64,000 nt of DNA from Leptospira fainei serovar Hurstbridge str. BUT 6 (GTDB lineage: Bacteria > Spirochaetota > Leptospiria > Leptospirales > Leptospiraceae): contig NZ_AKWZ02000010.1 in the NCBI RefSeq assembly GCF_000306235.2, forward strand, positions 1,116,001 to 1,180,000, given 5' to 3'. This document shows positions 1 to 8,445 of this stretch, one piece after another. The notes beneath the pieces were generated by a model that saw only the letters and a program-made list of their open reading frames with translations, was not told the DNA's origin and did no database searches. Both the position numbers and the translations under genes were made by a program. Position 1 is the first letter of the stretch. Each line of letters starts with the position of its first letter.

Positions 1-657
1 ACTGCCTTTTTGCTTCAAAAACTTCTGGGGTACTATGAAAAATACAAGGATGATCCGACTAGAACGATATTGGTGGACGACCTACAAAGACAGATTCAGC
101 ATTTGCAATCGAATACCTATAGCGACGATGATCCGTCAATAATATCTATCTCCGGCGAATTCGCTTCTTTAAGTTCGAAGCAGGATTGGAGAGAAGCGTA
201 CGACTCGATCACATCGATGAAGATCATTCTGAATAATAGTTTCTTTTCTTATAATGAGAAAGTAGTGAAGGATTTTTTCGATTTTATGGCATTAAGTTTG
301 TGCGAAAATCGAAGCGTTCTAAATCCAGGCGATTACGTTATCGTAGTTTCTTCGGATTCCCAGCGCAAAATCCATTTCGAGACCTGCGTTATCAAAGAAA
401 TTAATCGAAATCAAACTCGTCCTCTTTTGGAACGAATCGGATCGATTCGACCGATCCTAACCAACAAAGGAAAAATTCGCATAGCGGGATATGATCGGAA
501 ATCGTTTAGTCCTGATCGACGGAAAGCGATTTTTAATCTAGGAAACGCAGTGGATCCAAGGCGCGTGGTTTATATGATAGCTCCGGAATTAGATCCTCCA
601 TTATTTGATCTTATCGATAGGAACTACAGGCAAACCGCTCCGAAATCTGTCGCTTAA
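1..657 (+). CDS. Hypothetical protein, 5' end outside the window
   Basis: The reading frame is open from the first base of the window, so the start codon is probably upstream; a TTG at 10 is the first possible start inside. At least 218 codons are present. The protein is soluble-looking, with an acidic, charged N-terminal half and a basic C-terminal part (around residues 145-185, rich in Arg, Lys and Ile) that might bind a partner. I see no signal peptide, membrane segment or motif I can name. It ends 76 nt before aroC on the same strand, so the two may be co-transcribed. Function is unknown; I recognise no family. That it is a real gene is supported by length and by codon use like its neighbours. 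Confidence 0.7.
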   Translation, partial: TAFLLQKLLGYYEKYKDDPTRTILVDDLQRQIQHLQSNTYSDDDPSIISISGEFASLSSKQDWREAYDSITSMKIILNNSFFSYNEKVVKDFFDFMALSLCENRSVLNPGDYVIVVSSDSQRKIHFETCVIKEINRNQTRPLLERIGSIRPILTNKGKIRIAGYDRKSFSPDRRKAIFNLGNAVDPRRVVYMIAPELDPPLFDLIDRNYRQTAPKSVA

Positions 658-733
658 GGCCAACCTCTTTTATCCCCGTAACGTAGGAAACGGACTTTCT
701 TCCACTGCGGGGTTCTTGTTTTCTGGTACTTGT

Positions 734-1879
734 ATGCCTTCAAGCTGGGGTAAAGTATTTCGCATTAGCACATTCGGGGAATCGCACGGTGAGTCTGTCG
801 GAGTCGTCATTGAAGGAGTTCCTGCCGGGATTCCAATTCGATTGGAGGAAATCCAAAAAGACCTGAATCGTCGGCGACCGGGTCAAAGCAATTTAACAAC
901 GCCTAGAGATGAATCGGATACCGTTCGCGTAGTGTCCGGAGTTTTCGAAGGAAAGACGATCGGAAGTCCGATCGCATTAATCGTTAATAACCAAAATACA
1001 ATTTCCAAGGATTACGAAAATCTACGGGATACGTTTCGACCTTCCCATGCGGATTATACGTATCAGGCTAAATACGGTTTTCGTGCACACGTAGGCGGAG
1101 GCCGTTCTTCCGTTCGGGAAACTATCGCTCGAGTTGCGGCCGGGGCAATAGCTAGATTGATACTGGAAGACGATCTCGGCATCAAGACAGTCGCTTGGGT
1201 GGACACAATCGGAATCATCGAGTCTCAGCTTGCGGAAGACCAATATCCTAAAACGAGAGAGATCGTCGACGGTAACGAGGTTCGATGCCCTGATATTGCT
1301 GCAGCCGAAAAAATGAGATCTCTGATTCTGAAAATGAAAGAAGAAGGAGATAGCGTGGGCGGAATTATCCGCTGCGCATCCTATAATTTACCTCCAGGGT
1401 TAGGCGATCCTGTTTACGATAAATTGGATGGGGATATTGCTAAGGCTATTTTGTCCATTCCGGCTTGTAAAGGTTTTGAAGTCGGTTCCGGTTTTTCCGG
1501 AACTCAACTAACTGGGAGCAAGCATAACGACGAATTTTACGTCGAGGAAAGTACTGGACGAGTTCGCACTCGTACAAATAACTCGGGCGGATTGCAGGGC
1601 GGTATTTCCAATGGGGAAACTTTGGTGATTCGCGCAGCGTTTAAGCCGACTTCTACGATCTTTAAAAAGCAAAATACCGTGAACCTTGCCGGAAAGGAGA
1701 CGGTCTTAGAGGCAAAAGGGAGACATGATCCCTGCGTTCTGCCTAGGGCCGTTCCCATCGTCGAAGCGGCAGTAAATTTGGTTCTAGTAGATGCCTATCT
1801 GTACCAAAGGGCAATGAATCCGCAATGGTTCAAAAAATGGGCAAAAATTCCTTCCTACTATAACGAATTGAAATTCTAA
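734..1879 (+). CDS. aroC: Chorismate synthase
   Basis: Converts 5-enolpyruvylshikimate-3-phosphate to chorismate with reduced FMN, the last step of the shikimate pathway, in the cytoplasm. The three family signatures are present: [14 protein letters not shown] near residue 12, [20 protein letters not shown] near residue 120, and [13 protein letters not shown] near residue 279. The 381-aa length fits the family. The frame stays open upstream to 605, but ATG at 734 is chosen because the protein then begins with the conserved [23 protein letters not shown] N-terminus; the upstream extension overlaps the previous gene and has no homologous look. No strong ribosome binding site is visible. It is followed after about 100 nt by nuoG. 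Identification is very secure. Confidence 0.97.
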   Translation: MPSSWGKVFRISTFGESHGESVGVVIEGVPAGIPIRLEEIQKDLNRRRPGQSNLTTPRDESDTVRVVSGVFEGKTIGSPIALIVNNQNTISKDYENLRDTFRPSHADYTYQAKYGFRAHVGGGRSSVRETIARVAAGAIARLILEDDLGIKTVAWVDTIGIIESQLAEDQYPKTREIVDGNEVRCPDIAAAEKMRSLILKMKEEGDSVGGIIRCASYNLPPGLGDPVYDKLDGDIAKAILSIPACKGFEVGSGFSGTQLTGSKHNDEFYVEESTGRVRTRTNNSGGLQGGISNGETLVIRAAFKPTSTIFKKQNTVNLAGKETVLEAKGRHDPCVLPRAVPIVEAAVNLVLVDAYLYQRAMNPQWFKKWAKIPSYYNELKF

Positions 1880-1982
1880 CTCAAGTGAAGTAATCATCCG
1901 GAAAGAAACGGGTTGCCAATCGAGAATAGTACGATTCCATTGAGACATTGTGCCTGGCAGGGCCGGAGAAACGGAGGTCCGA

Positions 1983-3437
1983 GTGGTCAAGATAAAGATA
2001 GACGGGATCGAGTACGAGGTCGACGAAAAGAAGAATTTGATCTCGGCAGCGAAAGATGCCGGAGTTGATATTCCTTTTTTCTGCTTTCATCCGAAATTAT
2101 CCGTAGTCGGTATGTGCCGGATGTGTCTCATCGAGATTGAGGGTATTCCTCGGCTTCAAGTCGCGTGCAACACGAAAGTCGTGGAAGGTCTTTCCATCGT
2201 GACCAACAGCGCGAGAGTGAAGGAAGCGAGAGAAGGGACGATGGAGTTCCTGCTCGCAAACCACCCTCTTGATTGCCCCGTTTGCGATAAAGCGGGAGAA
2301 TGTCAGCTACAGGATAATTCTTTCAATGAAGGAAAGGGAAATTCAAGATTCACTCTTGAAAAACGTAATATTCCACAGGAAGAAATAGGAACGAACTTAA
2401 TCATCAATCATAATCGTTGCATAGTATGCTATCGATGTGTTCGATTTGAAGAGGAATTGGTGGGCGAATCGAATCTCGGATTGTTCGAACGAGGCTACCA
2501 CTCGATTATCGGTTTAGCTAAGGAAGAACCGATTTCTCATAATTACCAGGGAGCCCTCGCCGATATCTGCCCTGTCGGAGCTTTATTAAACAATAAGACG
2601 CTTTTTAAATCGAGAGTATGGTGGTATAAATCGGAAGAGTCGATCTGCCCCGGATGCAGCACCGGTTGCAAGACTTATACGAACGTACGCGATAATAAAA
2701 TGTACCGTTATATGCCGCGAATCGATGAGGAAAAAGATCAATACTTCCTTTGTGATAAAGGACGGTTCGACGTCGATTGGCTGAATAATAATCGCCTCTT
2801 CGCTTATTATAAAGACGGAAATCCGAGCACTAGTATCGAAGTACTGGATGCGATCGCATTGAAAATCTCCGAAGCGCGCAAAGTCGCAATCCTTGGCGGC
2901 AGTCACGAATCCGATCAAAACCTTCGATCGATCAAAAAATCATTGGAAAAAACCGGGATACCGTTCTCGGCGGAAGCTCGCGTCTCGACTTCGCAATATA
3001 AGGATCCGGAGCAAATTGATTTTCAATATACGACGGATGCTCATCCTAATACGAAAGGAGCTGTTGATGCGAATTTTATCTCGGGATCCGACTTGGAATC
3101 GTTGATTTCTTCGATTTCAAAAGAAGAATACGATGTCGTCTTTGTGATTAAGGAAAATGTTTCGGAGATATTGGGCCGAATAAAACCAAAGACGTTGGTA
3201 GTTTTAGAAACGAATCTGACTGAAGGAATTTCGCATGCGAACTTCGGAATTCCGATCAAGACTTTTGCCGAGCAGACCGGTAGTTTTACGAATAAGAAGG
3301 GTTGGAATCAGACGTTTAATAAGTCGATGGAACCCCCTAAAGGATTACTTTCTTCGGGAGAATTCTTTTCCGAACTAGTCGATCGCGTCGTCGAATTGCG
3401 TACAGGGAAAAAGGAGGCTGCAATTGGGAACCGTTAA
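1983..3437 (+). CDS. nuoG: NADH-quinone oxidoreductase subunit G, short form
   Basis: Iron-sulfur subunit of the peripheral arm of complex I, passing electrons from NADH toward quinone. Visible in order: a [2Fe-2S] ferredoxin domain with its cysteines (CFHP, CRMC, ACNT; residues about 30-75), the HPLDCPVC...ECQL His-Cys cluster, a CIVCYRC plus DICPVG cluster, then the start of a molybdopterin-type 4Fe-4S domain (CPGCSTGC, later CDKGR). The protein is 484 aa, far below the roughly 700-900 aa of the classical enzyme: most of the large C-terminal molybdopterin-like domain is missing, with no frameshift visible. GTG at 1983 is preferred over GTG at 1950 because GGAGG lies at 1973-1977, five bases before it. 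It overlaps nuoI by 14 nt, so the two are translated as an operon. Confidence 0.9.
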   Translation: MVKIKIDGIEYEVDEKKNLISAAKDAGVDIPFFCFHPKLSVVGMCRMCLIEIEGIPRLQVACNTKVVEGLSIVTNSARVKEAREGTMEFLLANHPLDCPVCDKAGECQLQDNSFNEGKGNSRFTLEKRNIPQEEIGTNLIINHNRCIVCYRCVRFEEELVGESNLGLFERGYHSIIGLAKEEPISHNYQGALADICPVGALLNNKTLFKSRVWWYKSEESICPGCSTGCKTYTNVRDNKMYRYMPRIDEEKDQYFLCDKGRFDVDWLNNNRLFAYYKDGNPSTSIEVLDAIALKISEARKVAILGGSHESDQNLRSIKKSLEKTGIPFSAEARVSTSQYKDPEQIDFQYTTDAHPNTKGAVDANFISGSDLESLISSISKEEYDVVFVIKENVSEILGRIKPKTLVVLETNLTEGISHANFGIPIKTFAEQTGSFTNKKGWNQTFNKSMEPPKGLLSSGEFFSELVDRVVELRTGKKEAAIGNR

Positions 3438-3951
3438 CGTCGTAAACGTAGCAGCGAAGCATAAACTCGCTTGGTACCAAAAACTTTACTCATATTCGAT
3501 CGGAAAAGGTTTATGGATCACTTTAAAACATTTTATCAAAGCCGCTTTTCTTAAAGGTGCGGTAACTCTCGAATTTCCGGAAAAAAGGAGAAAATATTCC
3601 ACGCGCTTTCGCGGAATGCATAGCATGAAACGCGACGAGCAGGGCAGAGAGAGATGCACGAGTTGTTTCTGTTGCATGTGGATTTGTCCTGCGGATGCGA
3701 TTCATATCGAAGCCGGGTTGGTAACGCCCGAGATTCAACACCTTCATCCTGAAGATAAATTTGCGAAGAAATTTGAAATTGATCTTCTTCGTTGTATTTT
3801 TTGCGGCTTATGCGAAGAGGCCTGTCCTAAAGGCGCCATCTATTTGGATGGACCGGCTGAAATGGCGGCGGACAATCGGGAAGATTTAATTCTTACGAAG
3901 GAACGAATGATGGAAAAGATTGGCGGTCCGATTCTCGGTGAGAGAAAATAA
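3424..3951 (+). CDS. nuoI: NADH-quinone oxidoreductase subunit I
   Basis: Ferredoxin-like subunit of complex I that carries two 4Fe-4S clusters between the NADH module and the quinone site at the membrane. Both C-x2-C-x2-C-x3-C motifs are present: [12 protein letters not shown] (about residues 78-89) and [12 protein letters not shown] (about residues 122-133). An amphipathic N-terminal stretch ([20 protein letters not shown]) is typical of the family, as is the 175-aa length. The start is TTG at 3424, supported by GGAGG at 3413-3417 with six bases of spacing, inside the end of nuoG. Its stop lies only 4 nt from the stop of the convergent DUF433 gene. No other nuo genes are in the window, so the remaining complex I genes must lie elsewhere. 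Confidence 0.95.
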   Translation: MGTVNVVNVAAKHKLAWYQKLYSYSIGKGLWITLKHFIKAAFLKGAVTLEFPEKRRKYSTRFRGMHSMKRDEQGRERCTSCFCCMWICPADAIHIEAGLVTPEIQHLHPEDKFAKKFEIDLLRCIFCGLCEEACPKGAIYLDGPAEMAADNREDLILTKERMMEKIGGPILGERK

Positions 3952-3955
3952 GAAA

Positions 3956-4246
3956 TTATTCACCGCATATTTGAACAGGCTGATCCCGATTATCAACCCA
4001 GCCTTGACTGAGAGCTTTCTCTAAAAGAGGCGAATGTAATCTTTTCGAAGCGTAGTGCAGACAGGCTCTTACATCCTCTTCGAGGAGTTGAGGATATTCA
4101 CCTAAGATTTCTTGCAGGCCGAATCCAAGAAACACCATATCCAATATTTCTAAAACGCGTATCGAAGTTCCTTTTATTACCGGTTTCCCGCCACAAACGG
4201 AAGGATGCGAGACGATTCTTTCTTGGTAAAAAAGAGTTTTATCCAT
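3956..4246 (-). CDS. DUF433 domain protein
   Basis: A 96-aa protein with the DUF433 signature: an N-terminal region containing CGGKPVIKGTSIRV, then LEILDMVFLGFG and an LLEEDVRACLHYASKR helix. This small winged-helix-like family is often the antitoxin next to a PIN-like DUF5615 toxin; that is family knowledge, not something visible here. No toxin-like ORF adjoins it: upstream are 278 nt of non-coding DNA and then an ECF sigma gene on the other strand. ATG at 4246 is the only reasonable start; there is no obvious ribosome binding site. It could act as an orphan antitoxin or as a stand-alone DNA-binding protein. The family call is confident, the role is not. Confidence 0.8.
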   Translation of the reverse strand: MDKTLFYQERIVSHPSVCGGKPVIKGTSIRVLEILDMVFLGFGLQEILGEYPQLLEEDVRACLHYASKRLHSPLLEKALSQGWVDNRDQPVQICGE

Positions 4247-4389
4247 TCAGAGTTAATAACAGATTTCTCTCAGGTAATTTGCGTAACATTTAAAATTCCT
4301 CTCTTTATTGATTAAAAGTGGCGTTTATTCATGCCGAAATCATTCGACTTAGCCCAAAAGGGATATAAAAAATAGATATGATAGAGTCC

Positions 4390-4404
4390 GGATTCTCTGA
4401 GTCC
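4390..4404. other. Small inverted repeat upstream of the ECF sigma gene
   Basis: GGATTC and GAGTCC pair over six bases (one G-T wobble) around a TCT loop, in the 278-nt intergenic region 4247-4524 between the DUF433 gene and the sigma gene. GAGTCC is also repeated just before at 4384-4389. It may be a weak hairpin or an operator; the rest of the region is AT-rich and shows no convincing gene. Confidence 0.3.
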
Positions 4405-4524
4405 AAATTTTCTTCTCATGCATTTAAGAGTAGAGAAAGATCGAGTCAATTTATGCTTCCGCCCACTATGATTCTTGTAAAAGTTAGCCAAAATCTTGGA
4501 TTTTGCCGTATTTATTAGAGAAAA

Positions 4525-5058
4525 ATGGAAGGACTTTCTCAACAGGAATTTTCGAAATATTATGAATCTTCTAGGAATACCGTTTATCATTTTCTTCTGA
4601 AGCTTTCCGGTAATCCGGAAATTGCGGAAGACCTAACCCAAGAAACTTTTCTCAAAGCTTACGAGGTCATGGATAGGTTCGATCCTTCAAGAGGTAGTTT
4701 TTCCTCTTGGTCATGCACCATCGGCAAAAATCTCTATTTTAAACTCTTCAATCGTTCAAAGAAAGAGTCGAATAATATCTCTATCAATATTGATAATTTT
4801 CCGGAGCTTTCTGCCGGAAATGATAAAGATCCATCGGAAATTGAGAAAAAAAATTTGAATTCCTTTTTGAAAGAAGGAATTTCCCGTCTTCCCGAACCGG
4901 AAAAGAGTATAATATTATTAAAAGAATTAGAAAAAAAGACACTACGAGAGACCGCGGAAGCATTAAAAATTTCTGAAAGAACTGTCAGTCGAAGATTGTT
5001 AAGTGCATTCAGAATTTTGAGGACCTTTCTCGAGGAAAATGGGATCGAACCAATATGA
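4525..5058 (+). CDS. ECF-type RNA polymerase sigma factor
   Basis: A 177-aa sigma-70 family factor of the extracytoplasmic function group. Region 2 is seen at about residues 10-75 (NPEIAEDLTQETFLKAYEVM, the -10 recognition helix, followed by SSWSCTIGKNLYFKLFNR) and region 4 at about residues 118-170 (ISRLPEPEKSIILL, then the helix-turn-helix LRETAEALKISERTVSRRLL). The linker between them is long and Asn/Ser rich. ATG at 4525 is the first start and gives a normal N-terminus. The stop overlaps the next gene by 4 nt (ATGA), which suggests that the small protein downstream is its regulator. Such factors usually control their own promoter; I could not identify one with confidence. The target genes are unknown. 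Confidence 0.93.
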   Translation: MEGLSQQEFSKYYESSRNTVYHFLLKLSGNPEIAEDLTQETFLKAYEVMDRFDPSRGSFSSWSCTIGKNLYFKLFNRSKKESNNISINIDNFPELSAGNDKDPSEIEKKNLNSFLKEGISRLPEPEKSIILLKELEKKTLRETAEALKISERTVSRRLLSAFRILRTFLEENGIEPI

Positions 5059-5288
5059 CACGAAAAATTACCGGAAAAAAAGATAGCTTCGAGGATTTAC
5101 TCGCCTCCTATCTTACCGGTAATTTGGATGCAAAAGGTAAAAAAGAACTATTACAAATAATCCTTACTCAGCCGGAGAAAGGAGAAGAGTATAGAAAAAT
5201 CGCACAATTAAAATCTCAATTAGGTTTACATGATATTGATTTAAGTGCGGAATTTTCGAAAATTTCTCCTCCTGAAAAACGTTCTTAA
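5055..5288 (+). CDS. Small protein coupled to the sigma factor, possible anti-sigma
   Basis: A 77-aa soluble, charged protein whose ATG overlaps the sigma factor stop by 4 nt, so its translation is probably coupled. The middle (DLLASYLTGNLDAKGKKELLQIILTQPEKGEEYRKI) resembles the N-terminal helical domain of FecR/ZAS-like anti-sigma factors, which often reads as 'LxxYLxGxLxxxxxxxLxxxLxxxPE'. There is no zinc-binding His-x3-Cys-x2-Cys motif and no membrane segment, so if it is an anti-sigma factor it is a minimal cytoplasmic one. The function is inferred from position and a weak resemblance only. It is followed by a convergent gene 20 nt away. Confidence 0.65.
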   Translation: MTRKITGKKDSFEDLLASYLTGNLDAKGKKELLQIILTQPEKGEEYRKIAQLKSQLGLHDIDLSAEFSKISPPEKRS

Positions 5289-5308
5289 CCTTTTCATTAT
5301 ATAACGGT

Positions 5309-5902
5309 TCAGTCCCAAGAAATTCCGTTAGGGGCGCATCCTACAGGATCTCCGGCAAAATAGTGCGGAAATATATATGCCATTTTTCCCGCAATCGGAT
5401 TAGGATCGCGATAGCTTAGACCGTCAATTCGAATGGTAGAAGATTCATCCTTAAAAATTCGAAACGTAAGCGGTACTCTGAACTTATCTTTTCCGTAACG
5501 GAACTCGGTGTTCTTTCGGCACGAGATGAGGCAGGAATTATAAGGGTCTTCGTCACTTGAGTCGAAGTTTGCTCGATAGCTTTGATCTTTACAATTCGTA
5601 GAACATTCATCCGGATCTTCGGCCTGAAAGTCAAAATCGATTAGAATTTCCCGATTCACAATCTTATATGAACCTAAAGTTTTAGCGACAACCTCTCCTA
5701 GTCTTCGGCTCTGCATCGCGGCAGTTGAGGGAGGTGAGAGGAGCAGATGGAAACTGCTTACCTCCAGGGAAAGCTTTGAATTAACATTAGGAAATGTTTT
5801 TTCCCAATTTAAACAGGCTTCTTTCTCTCCGTCACCTTTGAGGTGTAAAGGAAGTCCCGAAAGAAATAGTAATAATATCAAAATCCCAATTATAGCGCGC
5901 AT
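5309..5902 (-). CDS. Hypothetical secreted protein with conserved-looking cysteines
   Basis: A 197-aa protein with an N-terminal hydrophobic signal (RAIIGILILLLFLSGLPLHL, residues 2-21) and no cysteine at a lipobox position, so it is probably exported to the periplasm or beyond. The mature part carries several cysteines (ACLN near 30, DECSTNC near 109-115, SCLISC near 132-137, GCAPNG near the end) that could form disulfides. I recognise no domain. The N-terminal half is rich in Ser and Leu, the C-terminal half looks like beta strands (FRVPLTFRIFKDESSTIRIDG). The gene is alone between the sigma operon, which converges on it, and the hairpin at 5943-5962. Function unknown. Confidence 0.7.
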   Translation of the reverse strand: MRAIIGILILLLFLSGLPLHLKGDGEKEACLNWEKTFPNVNSKLSLEVSSFHLLLSPPSTAAMQSRRLGEVVAKTLGSYKIVNREILIDFDFQAEDPDECSTNCKDQSYRANFDSSDEDPYNSCLISCRKNTEFRYGKDKFRVPLTFRIFKDESSTIRIDGLSYRDPNPIAGKMAYIFPHYFAGDPVGCAPNGISWD

Positions 5903-5942
5903 AAATCCGTGATTCGATTCTAGCTTTTAATTATATAGCGAA

Positions 5943-5962
5943 TCGCTCGGTTCGGCGAGCGA
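5943..5962. terminator. Hairpin after the SAP-domain gene, possible terminator
   Basis: TCGCTCG and CGAGCGA form a perfect 7-bp stem with a 6-base loop (gttcgg), 20 nt downstream of the end of the SAP-domain gene read on the minus strand. The stem is followed on that strand by TTCGCTATATAATT, not by a clean T run, so it is only a weak candidate for an intrinsic terminator between the tag-SAP operon and the secreted-protein gene. Confidence 0.45.
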
Positions 5963-5981
5963 AAAAGGAGCCAACGCCCTA

Positions 5982-6632
5982 TTACTTTTTAGATCCTTCT
6001 ATCCGTGCAATTTCCGTAGAAAATTCCGATAAAAGATCCGAATTGTATCGTTTGCTTCCCGAGCGATCTCTTACTTTTCCCCAAAGAAAAGCGGCAATGT
6101 TCAGTTTTTTCTTAAATACATGGGTTTTGCGATCTGCATGGAAGTCTTTCACGAATCGATTCCATCTTAGAACTGTGTCCTCCGGACGAGGGGCTGAAGG
6201 CGGATTTTCATAAATTCTCAGTAAGTCGGCAACAGTCAAATTTAGATTCCCGCTTTTTTCCGCATCACGTACGGCTTCGGCCATCGTTTTCGTGAAGGAG
6301 AATTTTTTACCGCCGTAATACGCTCGACAGAATTCACGAAAGACGGCATCGAATCTTATTCCATCCGAAAGTATTTTAGAATTGAGGGTAATTTTTTTAG
6401 GCGGGCTTTTCTGTCTTCGTTTTGAAGCCGAAATTTTGGGTTTCAGTTGCTTTCGAATTTGCTCGACATCGCCGGATCTAATATACGTTTTAAGTCTCTC
6501 TTCCAGATCTACTTTAGTTCCGTAGAGCGGAATGTCTAAGTCGGCGCATGTACGACGAAGCTCTTCCCGATACCAGTAATGTGCTTCGAATTCTTTTACT
6601 GATTTTATCTTCGCGAAAGGCGGTCGATTCAT
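5982..6632 (-). CDS. SAP-domain protein
   Basis: A basic 216-aa protein. Residues about 12-55 form a SAP-type helix-extended-loop-helix motif (EELRRTCADLDIPLYGTKVD then LEERLKTYI), which usually binds DNA. A lysine-rich linker follows (KPKISASKRRQKSPPKK), then a C-terminal domain (FDAVFREFCRAYYGG...FSFTKTMAEAVRDAEKSG) that I have seen combined with SAP domains in uncharacterised bacterial proteins. ATG at 6632 is chosen because it overlaps the stop of tag in an ATGA; the frame extends to an ATG at 6653, inside tag. Neither start has a clear ribosome binding site, so coupling decides. Partnership with a DNA glycosylase suggests a nucleic-acid role, which is an inference. Confidence 0.8.
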   Translation of the reverse strand: MNRPPFAKIKSVKEFEAHYWYREELRRTCADLDIPLYGTKVDLEERLKTYIRSGDVEQIRKQLKPKISASKRRQKSPPKKITLNSKILSDGIRFDAVFREFCRAYYGGKKFSFTKTMAEAVRDAEKSGNLNLTVADLLRIYENPPSAPRPEDTVLRWNRFVKDFHADRKTHVFKKKLNIAAFLWGKVRDRSGSKRYNSDLLSEFSTEIARIEGSKK

Positions 6633-7198
6633 GATAATTTGATTCTTGCCCATGCGGGCTTAAGCTTATGAATTTTTTTCGCAGTCGGACAATCTTTGTC
6701 ATGGGCGCCCGGAAGATAACCGGTGCTCATAAGGAATTCATTTACAATCTCTCCTCCAGTGAATTTGAATGTTTTCTTAAATAGTTTAGTCCATTCATCT
6801 CGCGATTTTAGATGGTGGGAGTCTAACCACGAGGAGAAACTACCGAATTCTTTTTGAATGGATCGAATTACGTTTGCATTATGTATTGCGGCCTCTATTT
6901 TAAGTTTATTGCGAATAATTCCCGAATTCGAAAGCAATCGATCGATGTCTTTTTGCTTGTATCTCGATACCTTCTCGACTGAAAATTTATGATATGCTTC
7001 GTAGAAATTTTCCTTCTTTTTTAAAATCGTAGTCCATGATAAACCGGCTTGATTTATTTCGAGGATTAGTCGACCAAAAAGTTCGTCGTCGCTTTTCAAC
7101 GGAAAACCGTATTCAGTGTTATGATAGGCTTTGTGTTCGTTTGCCTCGTTTGGGCCTAATGAACGGATGTAAGAGCAGTAGCTTTTTGGTTTATCCAT
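6629..7198 (-). CDS. tag: DNA-3-methyladenine glycosylase I
   Basis: Removes 3-methyladenine from alkylated DNA as the first step of base excision repair. The 189-aa length and pattern match the Tag family: N-terminal Cys (SYC, residue 8) and His (KAYHNTEYGFPL) plus a C-terminal GAHDKDC provide the four zinc-snap ligands; QAGLSWTTILKKKENFYEAY and SGIIRNKLKIEAAIHNA are the helix-hairpin core regions; KFTGGEIVNEFLMSTGYLPG matches the C-terminal part. ATG at 7198 has GGAG about 12 bases upstream. Its stop overlaps the start of the SAP-domain gene (ATGA), so both are made from one transcript. Confident. Confidence 0.95.
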   Translation of the reverse strand: MDKPKSYCSYIRSLGPNEANEHKAYHNTEYGFPLKSDDELFGRLILEINQAGLSWTTILKKKENFYEAYHKFSVEKVSRYKQKDIDRLLSNSGIIRNKLKIEAAIHNANVIRSIQKEFGSFSSWLDSHHLKSRDEWTKLFKKTFKFTGGEIVNEFLMSTGYLPGAHDKDCPTAKKIHKLKPAWARIKLS

Positions 7199-7315
7199 TT
7201 TAAAATTTAACTCCGCAGATTAATTGCATAATGTTCGGTCGGAGAAGGAATACTTTCGATATTTTCTTTGCATTCGTTTCTTTTCGTTTAATCCCGCGGT
7301 TAAGAAAATTATCTT

Positions 7316-7813
7316 CTATTCGAGATTACATTTCTCAAGACTAATTTCTTTCCAATTCCATGCGGAAAGACCGGCAACTTCCTTCTCGAATAAATCGAAC
7401 GATTTAGACTTTGGATTCATTCTTTCGAAGTTCCAAATAAATTCTTCGACGATCCATCGTTTTTGCGAATTACAATCCGGGATTCCGTCGGTAGAAATAG
7501 ATTCGTAAACCTTGCCTGACGCATCTCGAAAGGTTACGTTACTTAATATTGCGCAGGAACCGCTGGATGGGGAATTAAATTTAAAGATAAAGCGCGTTCG
7601 GTTTCGGGTAAGGCAGATCCGGACTAATCGGAGATCTCCTTGGGAACTATCGTCTAATTCGCAGCAAGAGACCTTGTCATGGGATTTGGTCGTTCGATTT
7701 CTTTCCGTTCTTTCTTTTTCCTCCTTTTGCGGCTTTGTCGGAATCAATGCCGTTGCAAAATGGACGGGAAGAAACGCTAGAAATACGAAATGGATAATGA
7801 ATCGAGAACGCAT
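7316..7813 (-). CDS. Hypothetical secreted protein
   Basis: A 165-aa protein with an N-terminal export signal (MRSRFIIHFVFLAFLPVHFATA) followed by a charged linker (KPQKEEKERTERNRTTKS) and a small domain with a CC pair (SCCELDD), ICLTRNRTRFIFKF and SCAIL. ATG at 7813 is preferred to the TTG at 7828 because it opens directly into the signal sequence. ORFs on the opposite strand (7224-7508, 7512-7919) are shorter or lack any protein-like pattern, and a signal peptide on this strand argues for the minus strand. No family recognised. It stands alone between tag and the lipoprotein gene. Confidence 0.55.
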   Translation of the reverse strand: MRSRFIIHFVFLAFLPVHFATALIPTKPQKEEKERTERNRTTKSHDKVSCCELDDSSQGDLRLVRICLTRNRTRFIFKFNSPSSGSCAILSNVTFRDASGKVYESISTDGIPDCNSQKRWIVEEFIWNFERMNPKSKSFDLFEKEVAGLSAWNWKEISLEKCNLE

Positions 7814-7975
7814 GTTGAAATTTCTCAAACGAACTTCGAAAATTTCAAACCAATTTTCCGCACAAAATACTACTTCAATATCGGAAATTAGAATCGATAA
7901 GGAAGAGATATGTTGCTAAATTTAAAATCTTAATTTGAAATAGACGGGCAAGTTCATTTTGAATTGAATAATCGT

Positions 7976-8353
7976 ATGATGAGAATTTCCAGATATTTGC
8001 GTTGGCAAACTGTTCCGATCGTTCTCCTATTAATACTTTTACTCGGATGTCCGGATGCCAGCGAATTGGACAAGAATACGAAAAGGGTTCGAGATAGAGA
8101 AGGAGTCCTATCCAAAAAAACTAAAAGCTCCGTTCGTAATGAATACATTCTGAGGCTGAGGAAAGGGACGGCTTCGGAAAGAATAAAAGGACTTTTACCC
8201 GGTTTTAAAATTATAAGTATCGAAAAAATCAGTGAGGATACGTTTCATATCGTATACGAATCGGATCCCGGAATAGAGTTATTGCAATCTGCCGGAAAAA
8301 AATCGGGGTTCGTCGAATCCGTCGAACCCAATCAAATTTATAAAACATTTTAG
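7976..8353 (+). CDS. Putative lipoprotein with an I9/subtilase-propeptide-like domain
   Basis: A 125-aa protein. The N-terminus has a basic start, a hydrophobic core and a lipobox ending in Cys (VLLLILLLGC), so it is probably lipid-anchored. After a charged linker (residues about 30-50) the rest, starting NEYILRLRKG and ending FVESVEPNQIYKTF, has the layout of the peptidase inhibitor I9 / subtilisin propeptide fold: a 'YIVxLKxG' strand, two helices with intervening strands (FKIISIEKISEDTFHIVY), and the 'VxxVEPNxxY' end. No protease domain follows. This assignment is by pattern only and should be treated as a hypothesis. ATG at 7976 (or 7979) is preferred over TTG at 7964. The next gene converges on it. 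Confidence 0.7.
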   Translation: MMRISRYLRWQTVPIVLLLILLLGCPDASELDKNTKRVRDREGVLSKKTKSSVRNEYILRLRKGTASERIKGLLPGFKIISIEKISEDTFHIVYESDPGIELLQSAGKKSGFVESVEPNQIYKTF

Positions 8354-8432
8354 ATCGAAATATTAAACGTATAATTTTTATCGAACTTGAAAGTCGAGAA
8401 TGATATCTTAAAGGAACCGAGCGCTTTTTTAG

Positions 8433-8445
8433 GAGAATCATTCTC
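8433..8445. repeat. Palindrome at a convergent gene boundary
   Basis: GAGAATCATTCTC is a perfect 6-bp inverted repeat around one base, overlapping the stop of the minus-strand hydrolase gene. A second copy of the arm, GAGAATGAT at 8394-8402, can also pair with ATCATTCTC over nine bases. It may serve as a terminator-like hairpin between the two convergent genes, although no T run follows on either strand. Confidence 0.35.

Noticed and set aside
4312..4590. 92-aa ORF on the minus strand
   Set aside because: It overlaps the ECF sigma gene and its promoter region, has an odd basic, low-complexity composition and no ribosome binding site.
7512..7919. 135-aa ORF on the plus strand opposite the secreted protein gene
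   Set aside because: The minus-strand frame has a clear signal peptide; this frame shows only basic and hydrophobic shadow sequence.
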